NCBI GenBank assembly: GCA_009823395.1
Contig: CM020518.1
Span: 110,001 to 174,000, forward strand
Source of the DNA: Thamnaconus septentrionalis
Taxonomy: Eukaryota > Chordata > Actinopteri > Tetraodontiformes > Monacanthidae
Direction of reading: 5' to 3'
DNA length: 64,000 bases
Shown: positions 34,958-46,883 of the stretch, piece by piece
Position numbering within the stretch: position 1 is the stretch's first letter
Layout of the letters: every line of letters starts with the position of its first letter
The notes under the pieces: generated by a model
Databases searched by the model: none
What the model was told of the DNA's origin: nothing
The model's input: only the letters and a program-made list of their open reading frames with translations
Program-made: the position numbers and the translations under genes

Positions 34958-36649
34958 ATTGAGAAGTTGGTGTTTGCAGGCGAACACCATCAATGTCACC
35001 AAGCAGTGTGATTTCTTTACTTTCATCAATGGCTTTAATTTCAGTGTATTTCAGATGGAATATCCTGCTGACATGAGTGAGCCCGGTGTTTGAGTTCAGG
35101 TGTCGGCCAGCAGTTTTTAAAATGTGAGAATGTTTTGTGTGTTTGTGTGTAGATCCCCCAGTTTGTGCTGGATGAGTGCAGCCAGAGTGAGGAGGCCTGC
35201 AGGATCTTCTGCATCCAGCCCAGAGGCCTGGCTGCCATCTCAGTGGCCCAGAGAGTGGCAGCCGAGCGGGGGGAGAGTGTGGGACAAACTGTGGGTTATC
35301 ACATCCGCCTGGAGAGCAGGTAGGACTCTGGCAGGAATCACCATCATCAGCAAAATGAGACACCTATCAGAAGCACTGCGTTCTGCTGTCGCTGACACTG
35401 CAGGGTTTCCCCCAAGACTGTGCTCACCTTCTGCACCTGCCAAGTCTTCCTCAGGACTTTGATGTGTGGAGATGCCAACCTGACAACTGTCACTCACGTC
35501 ATTGTTGTAAGTATCACTGCTGCCACTCGTCATAGCTTTGCATTGTTGGAAAAGACCTGCAGTAAATACCAGCAGTCACTGAGTAGCTGCAAGAACCAGA
35601 ACCAGCGAGGAGTTGCAGTCATCAGGTGAGTGAGTGGAGCTAGCGGGAGCGAGCAGGAGCGAGCAGGAGCTAGCAGGAGCTAGCAGGAGCTAGCAGCAAT
35701 TCATTCAGACTTCAGTAGCTCTGCATGTCCACGTGACTGTGTCTCCACAGGATGAGGTGCACGAGCGCAGTGGACTGACTGACTTCCTCCTCACCAAGCT
35801 GCGTGATGTTCTTCAGAGCGTCCCCTCGCTGAAGCTCATCCTCTCCAGTGCAGCACTGGATGTGGATCTGTTCCGCCGATACTTTGCCTCCTGCTCTGTG
35901 GTCAAACGTGAGGCCTCGTCAATGTCACTGCACTCAGGTTGTATCTCCACTGACGTCTGAGGGAAGTCAAAGATGGAAACAATTCGCTGATGAGATGTTG
36001 ACAGCTCACCAGGAAACTAAAGTCCCACTGTCTTCTGCCAGTGAGATTGTTTCCTGGGAGCAGAGCTGCAACAAGCACCTCTCACACTGGTCACTGTGCT
36101 GTCACCACTGGAAGGACGACTCAGACTGAGGCATTTCAATGAGACAGATTCATTCGATGCTTCACTACAACAACAATAACAAAACAATCAACAACAATAA
36201 CAAAGACAATCACAATTCAAAACAATGAGGTCAAATATGTGGTGCCTGAACAATAAAACTCAAGGACAGGAGTGAGTGAGTGAGTGAGTGAGTGAGTGAG
36301 TGAGTGAGTGAGTGAGTGAGTGAGGTGAACACAGTGATGGTCAGATGGAGACTCAGCTGCTGAATCCAGTCGGTGGCTGACGTTCTCTGAGGTTCTCAGT
36401 CCTACTGGCTTGTTTCAGAAGCTGCTGTCAGTTTCTGTGTCGTCACCAAACCACTGTGTTGTGTGTCTCCTTTTCTCCTTGAAGTCACAGAAAAACAATT
36501 TCAAGTCCAGGAGTTCTTCCTGGAGGACGTCCTGCGGCTGATGGACCTTCAGGACGCCATCAACAACAGACACTCCCAGCAGACACTGAACTACAGTGAG
36601 AAGCTTCTCCTGGATTCACTGGTTCATCTTAATTTATTTAAAGACTCAG

Positions 36650-36691
<42 letters not shown>

Positions 36692-36771
36692 CACATCTGA
36701 CTTGCAGGGAAGGAAAGGCAGAAGAACCTTGGAGCTGTTGAGGAAGACAGCAGGACCTCAGTGACACAGGT

Positions 36772-36812
<41 letters not shown>

Positions 36813-36961
36813 GCACTGAAGACAGATCTGCTGGGTCTTTATCATTTTGACTCTGCAAATCAAATCTCAGGCTCTTCTAGTTGACACATTTCAATGAGTG
36901 TGTATTGTAAATATATTTTGTAAAAATGTATGAAACTCATACTAATACTTCCAACCAAGTG

Positions 36962-37007
<46 letters not shown>

Positions 37008-40000
37008 CAGAAGGAGAGCTGCTCCACAGATCAGCAGTTGGAATCTTGGCTGCTGGAGAAGATCAACTCTTGTATTTCCAACATGTTTCTTCATGAAGAC
37101 CAGGAGGCCTTCAGTGATCTCTTCAAACTCCGCCTCCATCACAATGTCAATGGTAAGACCTGACTGAGCTCCCCCAGGCCCTCAGTGCCTTCAGTGCTCT
37201 TCAGATTGGAAGGTCTTCAGATGTGAGTGAGGTCTTGGTGGTCTGCTGGACAGAGAGCCTGGTCCAAAGCCCTGTTCCCTCAGTGAGTAGTCCACCTCCA
37301 AGGTGGACCCATGATCTCTCCTGTTCCTGGTGTCGCTCTTCACTCACAGTATTTGAGCCTCAGCCAGGGCCTGAATGGACCTCATGGTGCCTCCCGACAC
37401 CTGGTGTTGTTCATCTTCACTTCACTGCAGAGTGGCCCAGTGCTGGCCAGTTGACTGGTTGTGTGTTTGCAGTGAACTGCCAGCACAGTGGGACAGGCTG
37501 CACCCCCCTGATGGCAGCAGCCTGCCGAGGCTTCCTGTCCCAGCTGGAGCAGCTGCTCCTCATGGGAGCAGATGTTCACGTAGAGGCATCTAATGGATGG
37601 TAACAGTAACGGCTGTGTGTTGGCTCCACACTGTTGAACAGACAACTCTGCTCCTCCAACATTACTCCTTGAATCACATTCATATATATTTGAAGTGTTC
37701 TGTCTAAATTGAAGATGATGCTCCAGAAATGTGGCTGAACCAAACCGTGTTGGCTCTCATTCAGGACGGCCCTGGACTTTGCCAAGCACTTCCAGCAACC
37801 AGAGGCTGCGGAGCTGCTTCACTCCTTCATGTCAGTCTCACTCTGATCACAACACGCAATACAAGTATCAAGTTAATAACGTGAAGCTTTCTGTCAGTCA
37901 AAGTATCATTGATATGATCCAGTAAAATGGCTGAAAACAACACTGGTTTTGTATTCAGTTGTTTTATGGAGAAGTTCTTCTAGTGTTCCTGACTGCACTG
38001 GTTCTTCTCCAGAACCAGGGGTTCTGCTCCCAGCAGCACTTTTCACCTTCCATCCCCACACCAGGATTTGGATGTCTGCCAATACCCAGACTGCGATGAA
38101 CCCAAACACTTTTGTTTTGCCAAAAATCAAACTTGAATCGACCCTTGTGGAAACATTTCACTTTGAGAACAAATAGAACAAAAACATTCAAAATATTTGG
38201 TTCTGGTTAAAAGACAGCATTTTTTTTGGGTGGGGGCAAATCAGACCCACAAGATGATTTCTGCCCAAACTGATGCTCTTAACACAAAGTGAAGATGATT
38301 TGGCTGATACCCTGTTGACTGATCTGGATCTCCATTAATCTCCATGGATCTCCTTGGCTCTCTGATGGATCTCTGCTACTGTGACTGTGCAGTTCTCCTG
38401 GAATGGAGCGCCACCACCTGGAAGAGTGCGGCACTGAGCAGCAGGAGCTGCTCAACCTGGACATCCTGAGCTGTGATGACCATCAGGTCAACTTGGACCT
38501 GATCATGGACCTTCTGCACATCATCTGCTGCACCACTGCAGAAGGTGAGTGAGACTCACCATTTGGAGTGGTGCTCCACACATTTTAAACATTTATATAT
38601 ATTTATATATTACTTGTGATCAGATTGAAGAAATCAATAAGAATTTCAGATGTTGGAATGTTGTTTTTCTTCTCTTGCCTGGAAGGAGCCACTCTGATTT
38701 TTCTTCCTGGATACGATGAAATAGTGAAAATCAAGGAGCAAATCCTCCACGACGATAAGAGATTCTCCACTCACCCTGAAAAGTAAGTGTGTGTATGTGT
38801 ATATACAGGTATGTACACCCAACATAGTGTCAGTGGTAGCAGATGTTTGTTTTGAAGATGCAAAATAATTTCTATGAAATAAGCAAAAGAAAAAAATGAT
38901 CCAAAGTGAACACAGAGGATTTTAGAATTGTTAGGGTGAGGTTTGTATTTCAGATGATTGTATTTCCTGTGTTTGCTGGTGTTGCTCTGCGCAGGTTCGA
39001 ACTGCTGACTCTGCACTCAGACATGCAGACTCTGGACCACAGGAAGCTCAGGGTCTCCTCACCAGCAGGTGTCAGGAAGATTGTGAGTGTTTCTTGTCTC
39101 TGTGTGGTCAGGCTCATGATCAGAAAATTGAAGATGAACTTGAATGATGACATGTTGGATTTTAGATTCTGTCCACCGATGTTTCTGAGACGTACATCAC
39201 CATGGATGACGTGGTGTTTGTGATCGACTCCGGGCTGGTCAGAGAGGTGCGTTCAGGGAGACACACACACTCAGTTGGAGTTGTGTATTGATTGTCAATA
39301 TGTAACGTGTTTATGTTTGACAGAAATGCTTTGATGCTGTCAGTGGAGCGTCAACGTTGAAGACCTTCTGGATCTCCAGAAGCAGCGCTCTTCAGAGGAT
39401 GGGGAGGTAATGCAGTCCATCTTCTTTCAATCAACCCTCTGCCCTCCCTCTGTTGGTGCCTGATTGATATCTCATTGATATCTCATTAATATCTCATTGA
39501 TATCTCATTGATATCTCATTGATATCTCATTGATATCTTATTGATATCTCATTAATATCTCATTAATATCTCATTGATATCTCATTGCCTCATTCTGTTT
39601 CCTTCTCTTGACTTTACTCCCACTGGGTGGGACTCTCAGCACCAGCTGGTCCAGATCAAGTCCAAAACCAGCCGGTCTTAATTATTCACTGGTTCACTCT
39701 GCTAACACTGTAGACCAGCAGAGTCGAACTCAAATACTCAGTGAGGTCAAAAGGTCAAACTGGGTCCAACTTTGATATTGATTGAACTAATCTTCGTCTT
39801 TTCTGGAGCCACACAAGCTGAATATGGAACAAAGAAAAGCTTCATACTAGACCATCAATAACTTCATATTGCACTCATGCAAAATCACATTTCAAATAAA
39901 AAAAACAAACCTGGAGTTTGTTGTTGTGTTGTTGTGTTGTTGTGCGTCAGGGCGGGGCGCTGCAGGCCAGGAGTGTGTTTCCACCTCTTCACTCGCAGCA

Positions 40001-40270
40001 CCTTCAACCAGATGACACAATACCAAGTTCCACAACTGCTGAGGATGCCACTGCTGGTACTGACTGACTGACTGACTGACTGATTCACTGACTGACTGAC
40101 TGACTGACTGACTGACTGACTGATTCACTGACTGACTGACCAGTGTGTTTCTCCTGGTGGTGAAGCAGCCAGGCCAGTGATCCTGCTCCTCCTCCTCCTC
40201 CTGCTCATCCTCCTCCTCCTCCTGCTCCTCCTCCTCCTCCTCCTCCTCCTGCTCCTCCTCCTCTTCCTCC

Positions 40271-40302
<32 letters not shown>

Positions 40303-40801
40303 CTCCTCCTGCTCCTCTCCCAGGAGTTGTGTCTGCAGACCAAGCTTCTGACTCCGTCCTGCTGTCCAGTGGTGGAGTTGCTGTCCAGAGCTCCTCAGCC
40401 TCCACCTCCACAAACCATCTGCCAGGCTGTGCAGCTTCTCAAGGTGGGACGTCACAAGTTGAAGCCACCAGTGTGTGCACACTCAGACAGCCTCACACTT
40501 GATGACTGCTTGTGTGACCTTTGACCCACCACCACTGCCGCCGCTTGTGTTCAGGCCATGGAGGCCATGGACCAGCAGGAGAAGCTGACGGAGCTGGGAC
40601 TCCACCTGGCGGACCTCTCCATCGAGCCCCACCTGGGGAAGATGGTGCTGTGTGCTGTGGTGCTCAAGTGTCTGGACCCGGTTCTGACCATAGCGTGCAC
40701 GCTGGCCCACCAGGACCCCTTCACCCCGCCGGACCGCCCCCCCCACACAGCCTTCAGCTGCAGTACCTACAGTGACCACATGGCCCTGCTCAGGGCCTTC
40801 C

Positions 40802-40834
<33 letters not shown>

Positions 40835-42195
40835 TTGTCCATGCATTGTCAAGGGTTTAAACCAGTTTTGACTGGCTCACTGACTGGCTCACTGACTGAC
40901 TGACTGACTGACTCACTGACTGACTGGCTCTCTGACTGGCTCACTGACTGACTCACTGACTGACTCACTCACTGACTGACTCACTGACTGACTCACTGAC
41001 TGGCTCACTGACTGACTCACTGACTGGCTCACTCACTGACTGACTGACTCACTGACTGACTGACACTGACTGACTGACTCACTGGACTCACTGACTGACT
41101 CACTGACTGACTCACTGACTGACTCACTGACTGACTCACTGACTGGCTCTCTGACTGGCTCACTGACTGACTCACTGACTCACAGACTCACTGACTGGTT
41201 TGAATGTGTGTGCAGGCGTGGCAGAAGGCCCGCAGTGAAGGTTGGGAGAGGAGCTTCTGTGAGAAGAACTTCCTGTCTCAGGCCACCATGGAGCTGATCC
41301 TGGGCCTGAGGGTGCAGCTACTGGGACAGCTGCGCGCTATTGGTCCGTCCCGCACACCTTCACTTCCACTCCAGAACCAGTCCAGTGGGCGTCACTGAAC
41401 TGGACCTTCTACTTCATCCGCTAGGATTCAGCTCATTGCTTTTCTTCTTCTCGTGTCCCTGCAGGTTTTGTGCGAGCTCACGGCGGCAGCGACATCCGTG
41501 ACGTCAACGTGAACTCTGACAGGTGGTCGGTGGTGAAGGCCGCCCTGGTGGCAGGAATGTATCCACACATCATCAGTGTCCACCAGGGGGCGACTCCGCT
41601 GTCCAGTCACAGAGCAAAGAGAATCAGCTTCCATCCCACATCAGTTCTCAGCCGCTGGCAGTCCAAGCAGGTAGCAGGCAGTCACAGCTCATCTGAGTTT
41701 CTTCTTTGTTTTATTTCAAATATGCAAATTTGACATTGTTTGCAAACTGCTATGGAGCAACTCCCCAAACGTAAAATAAAATAGGAAGAAGATTTAAGGA
41801 AGCAAAGTGATTGCAACAGAAAAGAAAGAAGTGACTTGTTGGAAAAACAGTGAGAAGAAGCAAAGCTGCAGTTTGAATTCCATCCATCAGATCTGATCAC
41901 ATCTCATCTCTTCTTTGTTGAATCTATTGAATGCATTTATTGTATTGAATGTGTTTTGAATGGTCAGGAGTGCAGTGGTAGCAGTGTGGCCCAGGTCCTG
42001 CCCACTGATTGGCTGGTCTATGGTGAGATGGTCCAGCAGGGGGAGCAGGAGGTCCAGCTCTGCTGCTGCTCCATGGTGACCTCCATCACCGTGGCCCTGT
42101 TCTCTGGAGGAGCCAGACTGACTGCACTCAGCCAGCAGGGGGCAGCAGAGCTTAACAGTGAGTCACTGCGCCACAATCACTCACTGATAGATAGA

Positions 42196-42262
<67 letters not shown>

Positions 42263-43691
42263 TTGAAGGCCACCGTGCTGCGTTCAAGGTCCCTCAGCCA
42301 GTGTGTTTTCCTCTATATTGAATTGAAAAGGTCTCTGGTTGATGTGAAGCTCAGTCTTGTACTGTGTGTTCTCCACTGCAGAGAGTGCAGTGCAGCGCAG
42401 CAGTGACAGTGAGGACGATGATCTGGCCTGCTTGACCATCGACCACTGGCACGTCTTCCACCTGCACAGACAGGTGAGGAACCTGCAGCACCTGCTGCTC
42501 TGGTTTCACTGGAGACATGGCCTGAAGCACATCCTCTGCCAGTGCGTGTGTGTGTGTGTGTGTGTGATGTCATCACCAGGCTGCCAGGCTGCTGTTTGTG
42601 CTGCGACACAAGTGGCTGCAGCTGTTCTTCAAGCGGATGAGCTCGCCTTCCAAGTTGAGTTCTCCGCAGGACGAAGCCGTGGTGGACTGCCTGGTGTCTG
42701 TACGGAGAACTCAGTCCCTCTGCATCTTCTCACACTGCAACACTGACATGTTGCTGCAGAGGCTGAGCAGCAGCTTTGTGACCTGCAGGTCCTTGAAGCA
42801 GAGGAGCTGGCAGCAGGTCTGCAGCAGCCAGCAGGGGTTGGACAGCGACCTCGGCTGATGTTCTCTCCAAGGAGGGGCTGCACACCTCCAGCAGGACCTC
42901 CAGCACCAGGATCTCCAACCAACAGTATTCAATCCCTTAATGCAGCGCTGTCATTGTCTTATCAAGCTGCTGACTGACTGTCAGAACATCAGGACTGTCC
43001 AACACTGGTCTGTCTGTGGAGCTTCTCAGTCTTCCAGGTCCTCCTCAAGAACCAGTTGGGCCCAGTGGACTGGTTCTTGAGGGAACCAGTCCACTGGGCC
43101 CAACTTTGGCCTTCAACACTGGTTCCTGATCACAAATCAACTTCTCATCCCCTCATGATGTCATCACTGTGGAATAAATCCAGTTATTGTCACAACAAAA
43201 TGAGATATAAAGTTAATGATCAGCAGTGACCTTCAGGGGACCTTCTCCTTGATTTCACACAAACTCTCACTTCCTGTCAGATCTCCCAGGACGTCAGCAG
43301 CTGTTGATGTAGCTCAGCTGAGAGATCAGCAGAGAGAGCAGGCGTTTCCCACCAGTCACCTCCTGAAGGACCTCAACGTCTGTGTGAACAGCAGCAGCTC
43401 CACCAGCAGCAGCTCCACCAGGAGCAGCTCCACAAGGAGCAGCTCCACCAGCTGCAGCTCCACCAGCAGCAGCTCCACCAGGAGCAGCTCCACCAGCTGC
43501 AGCTCCACCAGCAGCAGCTTCACCAGCAGCAGCCCTCACTCCTCACCTGAGCAGGTTGACAGCCTGGAACTCTATTGTCCATCCAGCTGAGTTCTTCTAT
43601 TAGCTGTTCAGAACCTGAAGCTCTTTACTTCTCTGAGGTCCTGGTTTATCTGCTTTGTCCAGATGTTTCCAGGTGTTACTGCTGTGTTTCC

Positions 43692-43745
<54 letters not shown>

Positions 43746-44715
43746 CAGCCCCAACAGGTCCCTGGGTCGGGTGGTCTTCTGTCGTCCTCTGCGCGGTACT
43801 TTATTGTGAAGAGCGACAGCGTGAGGAAGATCCTGATGTCCCAGCTGAAGGGGGTCTGGTGGAGCTCCGCCACCACTGAGAAGAAGCTCAGCCAGGCCTT
43901 CCAGCAGGAGAAACCTCTCCTCCTCTTCTTCTCCGTCCATGGCTCTGGAAGCTTCCAGGTGACCACAAACACATCACGTCAAGAAGACAGAAGGTTCACT
44001 CCACCGTCAGTGTGTGATGCGATGTGACAGGTTTCAGGTGAAGATGTGGTGGGATTGGGAGGATCGTAGATGTTTCCATCATAGATGTGGTGTTTTCAAC
44101 AGGGCTTTGCTCGCATGGCCTCAGCCGTCCATCAGCAGAGGTCTGAGTGGGAAGGGTGTGGTGGAGTCTTCAGCGTTGACTGGATCAGCAGAGAGAGTCT
44201 CTCCTTCCAGAGCACCAAACACATCAGCAACCTGTGGAACGACAACAAGAAGCTTCCAACCAGCAGAGATGTACAGGTCACGTTCGCTCGTCATTATTAT
44301 CATTTCATGACAGTGGAATAACTCAGAGAGTTCCATGGAGGGATTTATGATCTTGCAGTGGATTTACTGAACACAAAGTGATGTGTGACTGCAGTCCAAA
44401 GTGAAGCGTCTGGCAGAAGCCTGAGAGCATGAAGGAAACACAAACAAGATGACGATTGTCCAACTACCTGCGTTGCATATTAATAAATGACATTATTTAA
44501 ACACATAAACAGACCAAAGTCTGTTCAGGTTCTGCTGTCGAGCCTTCACACAAATCCAAAGCAATTTATTATATGTGAAAACAGTTTGTTACCCAAGTGT
44601 TGTTCAAAAGTTCTCCTTATCTTCTTGTCTTGAACAGGAGTTGGAGCCTCAAGTAGGAAGCCAGTTATTGACACTGTGGGGGCAAAACTCCCAGAATCCT
44701 CTTCAGTCGTGCTGA
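33370..44715 (+). CDS. ythdc2: 3'-5' RNA helicase YTHDC2
   Basis: DExH RNA helicase that reads m6A and controls meiotic entry of germ cells. About 1,380 residues (human 1430). Exons: 33370-33532, 33630-33720, 34023-34195, 34427-34629, 35153-35319, 35404-35506, 35751-35907, 36491-36595, 36708-36769, 37011-37152, 37473-37599, 37765-37830, 38393-38544, 38686-38782, 38995-39082, 39166-39246, 39324-39406, 39951-40056, 40324-40443, 40555-40803, 41216-41342, 41465-41670, 41968-42157, 42382-42473, 42580-42699, 42789-about 42924, about 43281-43554, 43758-43958, 44103-44276, 44638-44715. Order: R3H-like domain, Walker A GDTGSGKTT, DEVH box, inserted ankyrin repeats (TPLMAAACRGF; ASNGWTALDFAKHF), QRMGRAGRCRPG motif VI, HA2/OB region (LADLSIEPHLGKMVLCAVVL), Ser-rich linker, C-terminal YTH domain (RYFIVKSDSVRKI to LWNDNKKLPTSRD). 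Uncertain: an in-frame upstream ATG at 33286, and the exon 26/27 border. About 40 linker residues before the ankyrins are missing relative to human. Confidence 0.93.
36274..36324. repeat. (GAGT)n microsatellite in ythdc2 intron 7
   Basis: About 12 tandem GAGT units in the intron between exons 35751-35907 and 36491-36595. Confidence 0.9.
36653..36809. repeat. (TG)n and (CA)n tracts bracketing ythdc2 exon 9
   Basis: (TG)n at 36653-36690 ends 17 bases before the 62-bp exon (36708-36769), and (CA)n at 36772-36809 starts two bases past the donor junction. The two tracts are mutually complementary in the transcript. Confidence 0.95.
36963..37006. repeat. (TG)n microsatellite at ythdc2 exon 10 acceptor
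   Basis: Forty-four bases of TG followed directly by ACAG and the exon, so the run occupies the polypyrimidine-tract position. Confidence 0.95.
39463..39587. repeat. 11-bp minisatellite in ythdc2 intron 17
   Basis: About eleven copies of TTGATATCTCA with TTAATATCTCA variants between exons 39324-39406 and 39951-40056. Confidence 0.9.
40056..40320. repeat. (CTGA)n followed by (TCC)n polypyrimidine tract in ythdc2 intron 18
   Basis: Almost all of this short intron is simple sequence: CTGA units to about 40140, then about 140 bases of TCC/TCT-type pyrimidine on the sense strand running up to the acceptor of exon 40324-40443. Long homopyrimidine mirror tracts can adopt triplex DNA. Confidence 0.9.
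40870..41190. repeat. (ACTG/ACTC)n minisatellite in ythdc2 intron 20
   Basis: More than 300 bases of degenerate CTGACTGACTCA-type tandem repeat fill most of the intron between exons 40555-40803 and 41216-41342. Confidence 0.9.
42193..42259. repeat. (GA)n microsatellite in ythdc2 intron 23
   Basis: GATA-like units grade into about 25 uninterrupted GA repeats, 36 bases after the exon ending at 42157. Confidence 0.9.
43044..43105. other. Overlapping perfect inverted repeats in ythdc2 intron 26
   Basis: Positions 43054-43076 pair perfectly with 43083-43105 (23 bp, 6-base loop). Positions 43044-43056 also pair perfectly with 43069-43081 (13 bp, 12-base loop). The two hairpins share bases and cannot form together. 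Confidence 0.9.
43385..43540 (+). repeat. Coding tandem repeat in ythdc2 Ser-rich linker
   Basis: Repeats of AGCAGCTCCACC with AGCAGC/AGGAGC/AGCTGC spacers encode a Ser-Ser-Ser-Thr-rich stretch with Arg or Cys interruptions. It lies in frame in the exon before the YTH domain, in a region that is disordered in the family. Confidence 0.8.
43693..43745. repeat. (GAT)n microsatellite in ythdc2 intron 27
   Basis: About 17 GAT units end 13 bases before the exon that starts the YTH domain (43758). Confidence 0.95.
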
Positions 44716-45071
44716 GCAGCCGATCCCATCACCGAGTCCTTCAAGCAGAACTCACTAAGAAATGTTCTCTTTGTTCTATTTCTGTTTCTGCCTTCGCAGA
44801 CAAACTCTCTCCTTATTATCCTCACAACCCTAATAATAATAATAACAACAGCAATAATTATATTTTAAAACTTCATGAATTGATTTGTGATTGTTGCTCC
44901 GTGTTCTGGAAGTTGGAGCTGTGATGTTTGAAGTGTTTACACCAAACTCGATGAATTCTCCCTCGTTGTTTTAAAATCTTTCACACGTTCAAACCATCAA
45001 CTTTCTGCTGCGGCGACGTCACTGAGAACAATTTTCCCTGTCAGTTTGGTCAGTCAAGCCTGATGCAGGAC

Positions 45072-45077
45072 AATAAA
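45072..45077 (+). terminator. Polyadenylation signal of ythdc2
   Basis: AATAAA about 360 bases past the ythdc2 stop codon and before the minar2 start. Confidence 0.55.
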
Positions 45078-45396
45078 GTTATTGAGAAAAAATGGTTTGG
45101 CGTAAACTCCTTGTGTTGCCGTGGCTTCAGTTCAGCTGCAGGAACCTCAGAGGAACGAAGATGAAGATCATCAGCTCACCTTCATGGAGGGAGGAGCTTT
45201 GAGCTGCAGGTTTCCAGAGTTTCACTGTCGGTGCTGGTGAGTCACTGTGACGCACCTGAACGCACCATGAAAAGGGAAATCATTTAATTTTGTTGTTGAA
45301 CACAGGATCTCATGACAGAGAAGACAGGCAGCACATCATCAAAAAATCATTGAAATGTTTTGCTTTTAGTTATTTTTCAGGATTTGCGTTTAGGAG

Positions 45397-45457
45397 AGGA
45401 TTAAAAAGCTTAATGGGCTGCATATGGCCCCCGAGCCTTAGTTTGCCCACCCCTAGC
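45397..45457. mobile_element. hAT-type MITE end fragment
   Basis: Contains AAAAGCTTAATGGGC, TATGGCCCCCGAGCC and AGTTTGCCCACCCCTAG, the same terminal sequence as the fuller copy at 4750-5128. Related fragments occur at 12336-12400 and 53034-53084. Confidence 0.65.
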
Positions 45458-45657
45458 GTAGCTGCTTGTCATTGTTTGAAGTTTGCTCACAGTCCTCTTG
45501 GGTTACATGCAAGCTGCCGTGAATAAAACCGACCCACATGAGCCTGGTCGTGAATTATTGCTGAAGTTGCGCAGTGTCAGTGAAGGCAGCTCGGCTTTCA
45601 GAGCAGCCTGCCGCTGCCGCCGCCACTGCTGCTGCAACACTGGAAACTCAAAGAAAT

Positions 45658-46604
45658 ATGGACGTGTGTGTTCTGTCGAACAACAACAGCCCGGAGAAGT
45701 TCCTCCAGCTGGAGCCCAAACTGCTGCTGATGACCTCTGACCTCTGCTGGGCCCAGGACCACTGGAGAGACCAGGTAGCTGCACCAGGACCACCTGTCGC
45801 TCCTGGTCGGGTCGGCCGGTTTTCACTTCACCTGATTCCCTTCTGCTGTCAGCGAGGACATTGACTATTTAATTTATTGATGTATTTATTTCGTTTTGTT
45901 CTTCACAGCGAGTTAATCAGGTGTCTATCTGTGTGAACAGTTTCCTCGGTGTGTCTTTGTAGTACCAGAAGTACCCAGGAACCCAGCAGCGATGTGTTGC
46001 TGTATTAAACAGACAGTTCAGTCAATAGTGAGCAAATTAACACGAGGGAAAAACTCATTGCATTCAAAGTGAAACAAAAAACCTCCATGACCTACTAGTT
46101 AATATAATAACATTGTTGAAGCAGTTCTTACAAAGCCATGGTTGATACATTGTGACGCAGTACAACAGCAATCTCAATATATGGTCTTCAATCCTGTGGA
46201 CATTTGCCTTTCTAATCCCCAGTCTGATGATCCATTGAACCACTTTCCTTTTCACTCTGTGAGTTTTCCTCTTTCTTCTCTTTGCAGAGAACGTCGACGG
46301 CAAAGAGGAAAGACGGCTGTGTTCTGGCAGACAGGCACCTGCAGAAACATGGAGCTGAATTCACGCCAAAGTCCAACATGAAGAGTAATCCTCTGTTCAC
46401 AGCCACGAGGTCAGTGGAGCAGAACCAGGCCAAGGTCCAGCCTTCCTGGACCATCAAAGAGTACAAGACACAGTCGCTGCAGTGGGCTCAGCAAGATCAC
46501 GTGAAGGTGAGGAGCAGCAGGTTGGAGATGAACTGGAGTCTGGAGACCAGATTGGTGTTTTTAGAGCAGACAAAACAACAACAACAACAACAATAATAAT
46601 AATG

Positions 46605-46637
<33 letters not shown>

Positions 46638-46883
46638 TCCGTCGGATGGCTTTCCAGCCTCAGTGTCGCCTGTGTTTCATGTGTTCAGGATGGACATAAG
46701 ACACCGACAGATCTGGACTTCTGGCTGGAGGAACTCTACACGCCTGGGTTTGATTCCCTTCTGAAGAACAAGAAAAAAAAACTATGTACAAAAAATGTGT
46801 ATCTGTCTGTAGTGTTTTTATGCATGTGTGGTATCATAATAGTAGTAGTCGTGCCCATTGTAGTTCTGAAAAAAACAAATTAA
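45658..46883 (+). CDS. minar2: Major intrinsically disordered NOTCH2-binding receptor 1-like (MINAR2)
   Basis: Small UBTOR/MINAR-family membrane protein. Three phase-0 exons, 45658-45774, 46288-46506 and 46689-46883, encode 176 residues (human MINAR2 190). Matching family blocks are the start MDVCVLSNNNSPEKFLQL, the middle NPLF...PSWTIKEY, and the end DLDFWLEELYTPGFDSLLK followed by a Lys run and one C-terminal membrane helix (VVFLCMCGIIIVVVVPIVVL). It is a tail-anchored-like or single-pass layout with a disordered cytosolic body. It follows ythdc2 on the same strand by about 0.9 kb; both have human orthologs on 5q. Intron 2 carries an (AAT)n tract (46573-46634). The ATG was chosen because the first exon then matches the family N-terminus exactly in length. 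Confidence 0.88.

Noticed and set aside
36950..37010. Search for a missing ythdc2 linker exon in this intron
   Set aside because: The interval is AT-rich and TG-repeat sequence without an open, phase-compatible exon.
39892..40524. Open frames rich in Glu, Arg or Leu around 40200
   Set aside because: Produced by the (TCC)n tract of ythdc2 intron 18.
45658..46883. Possibility that this is MINAR1 rather than MINAR2
   Set aside because: MINAR1 is several times longer; the 176-residue length and the N-terminal block fit MINAR2.
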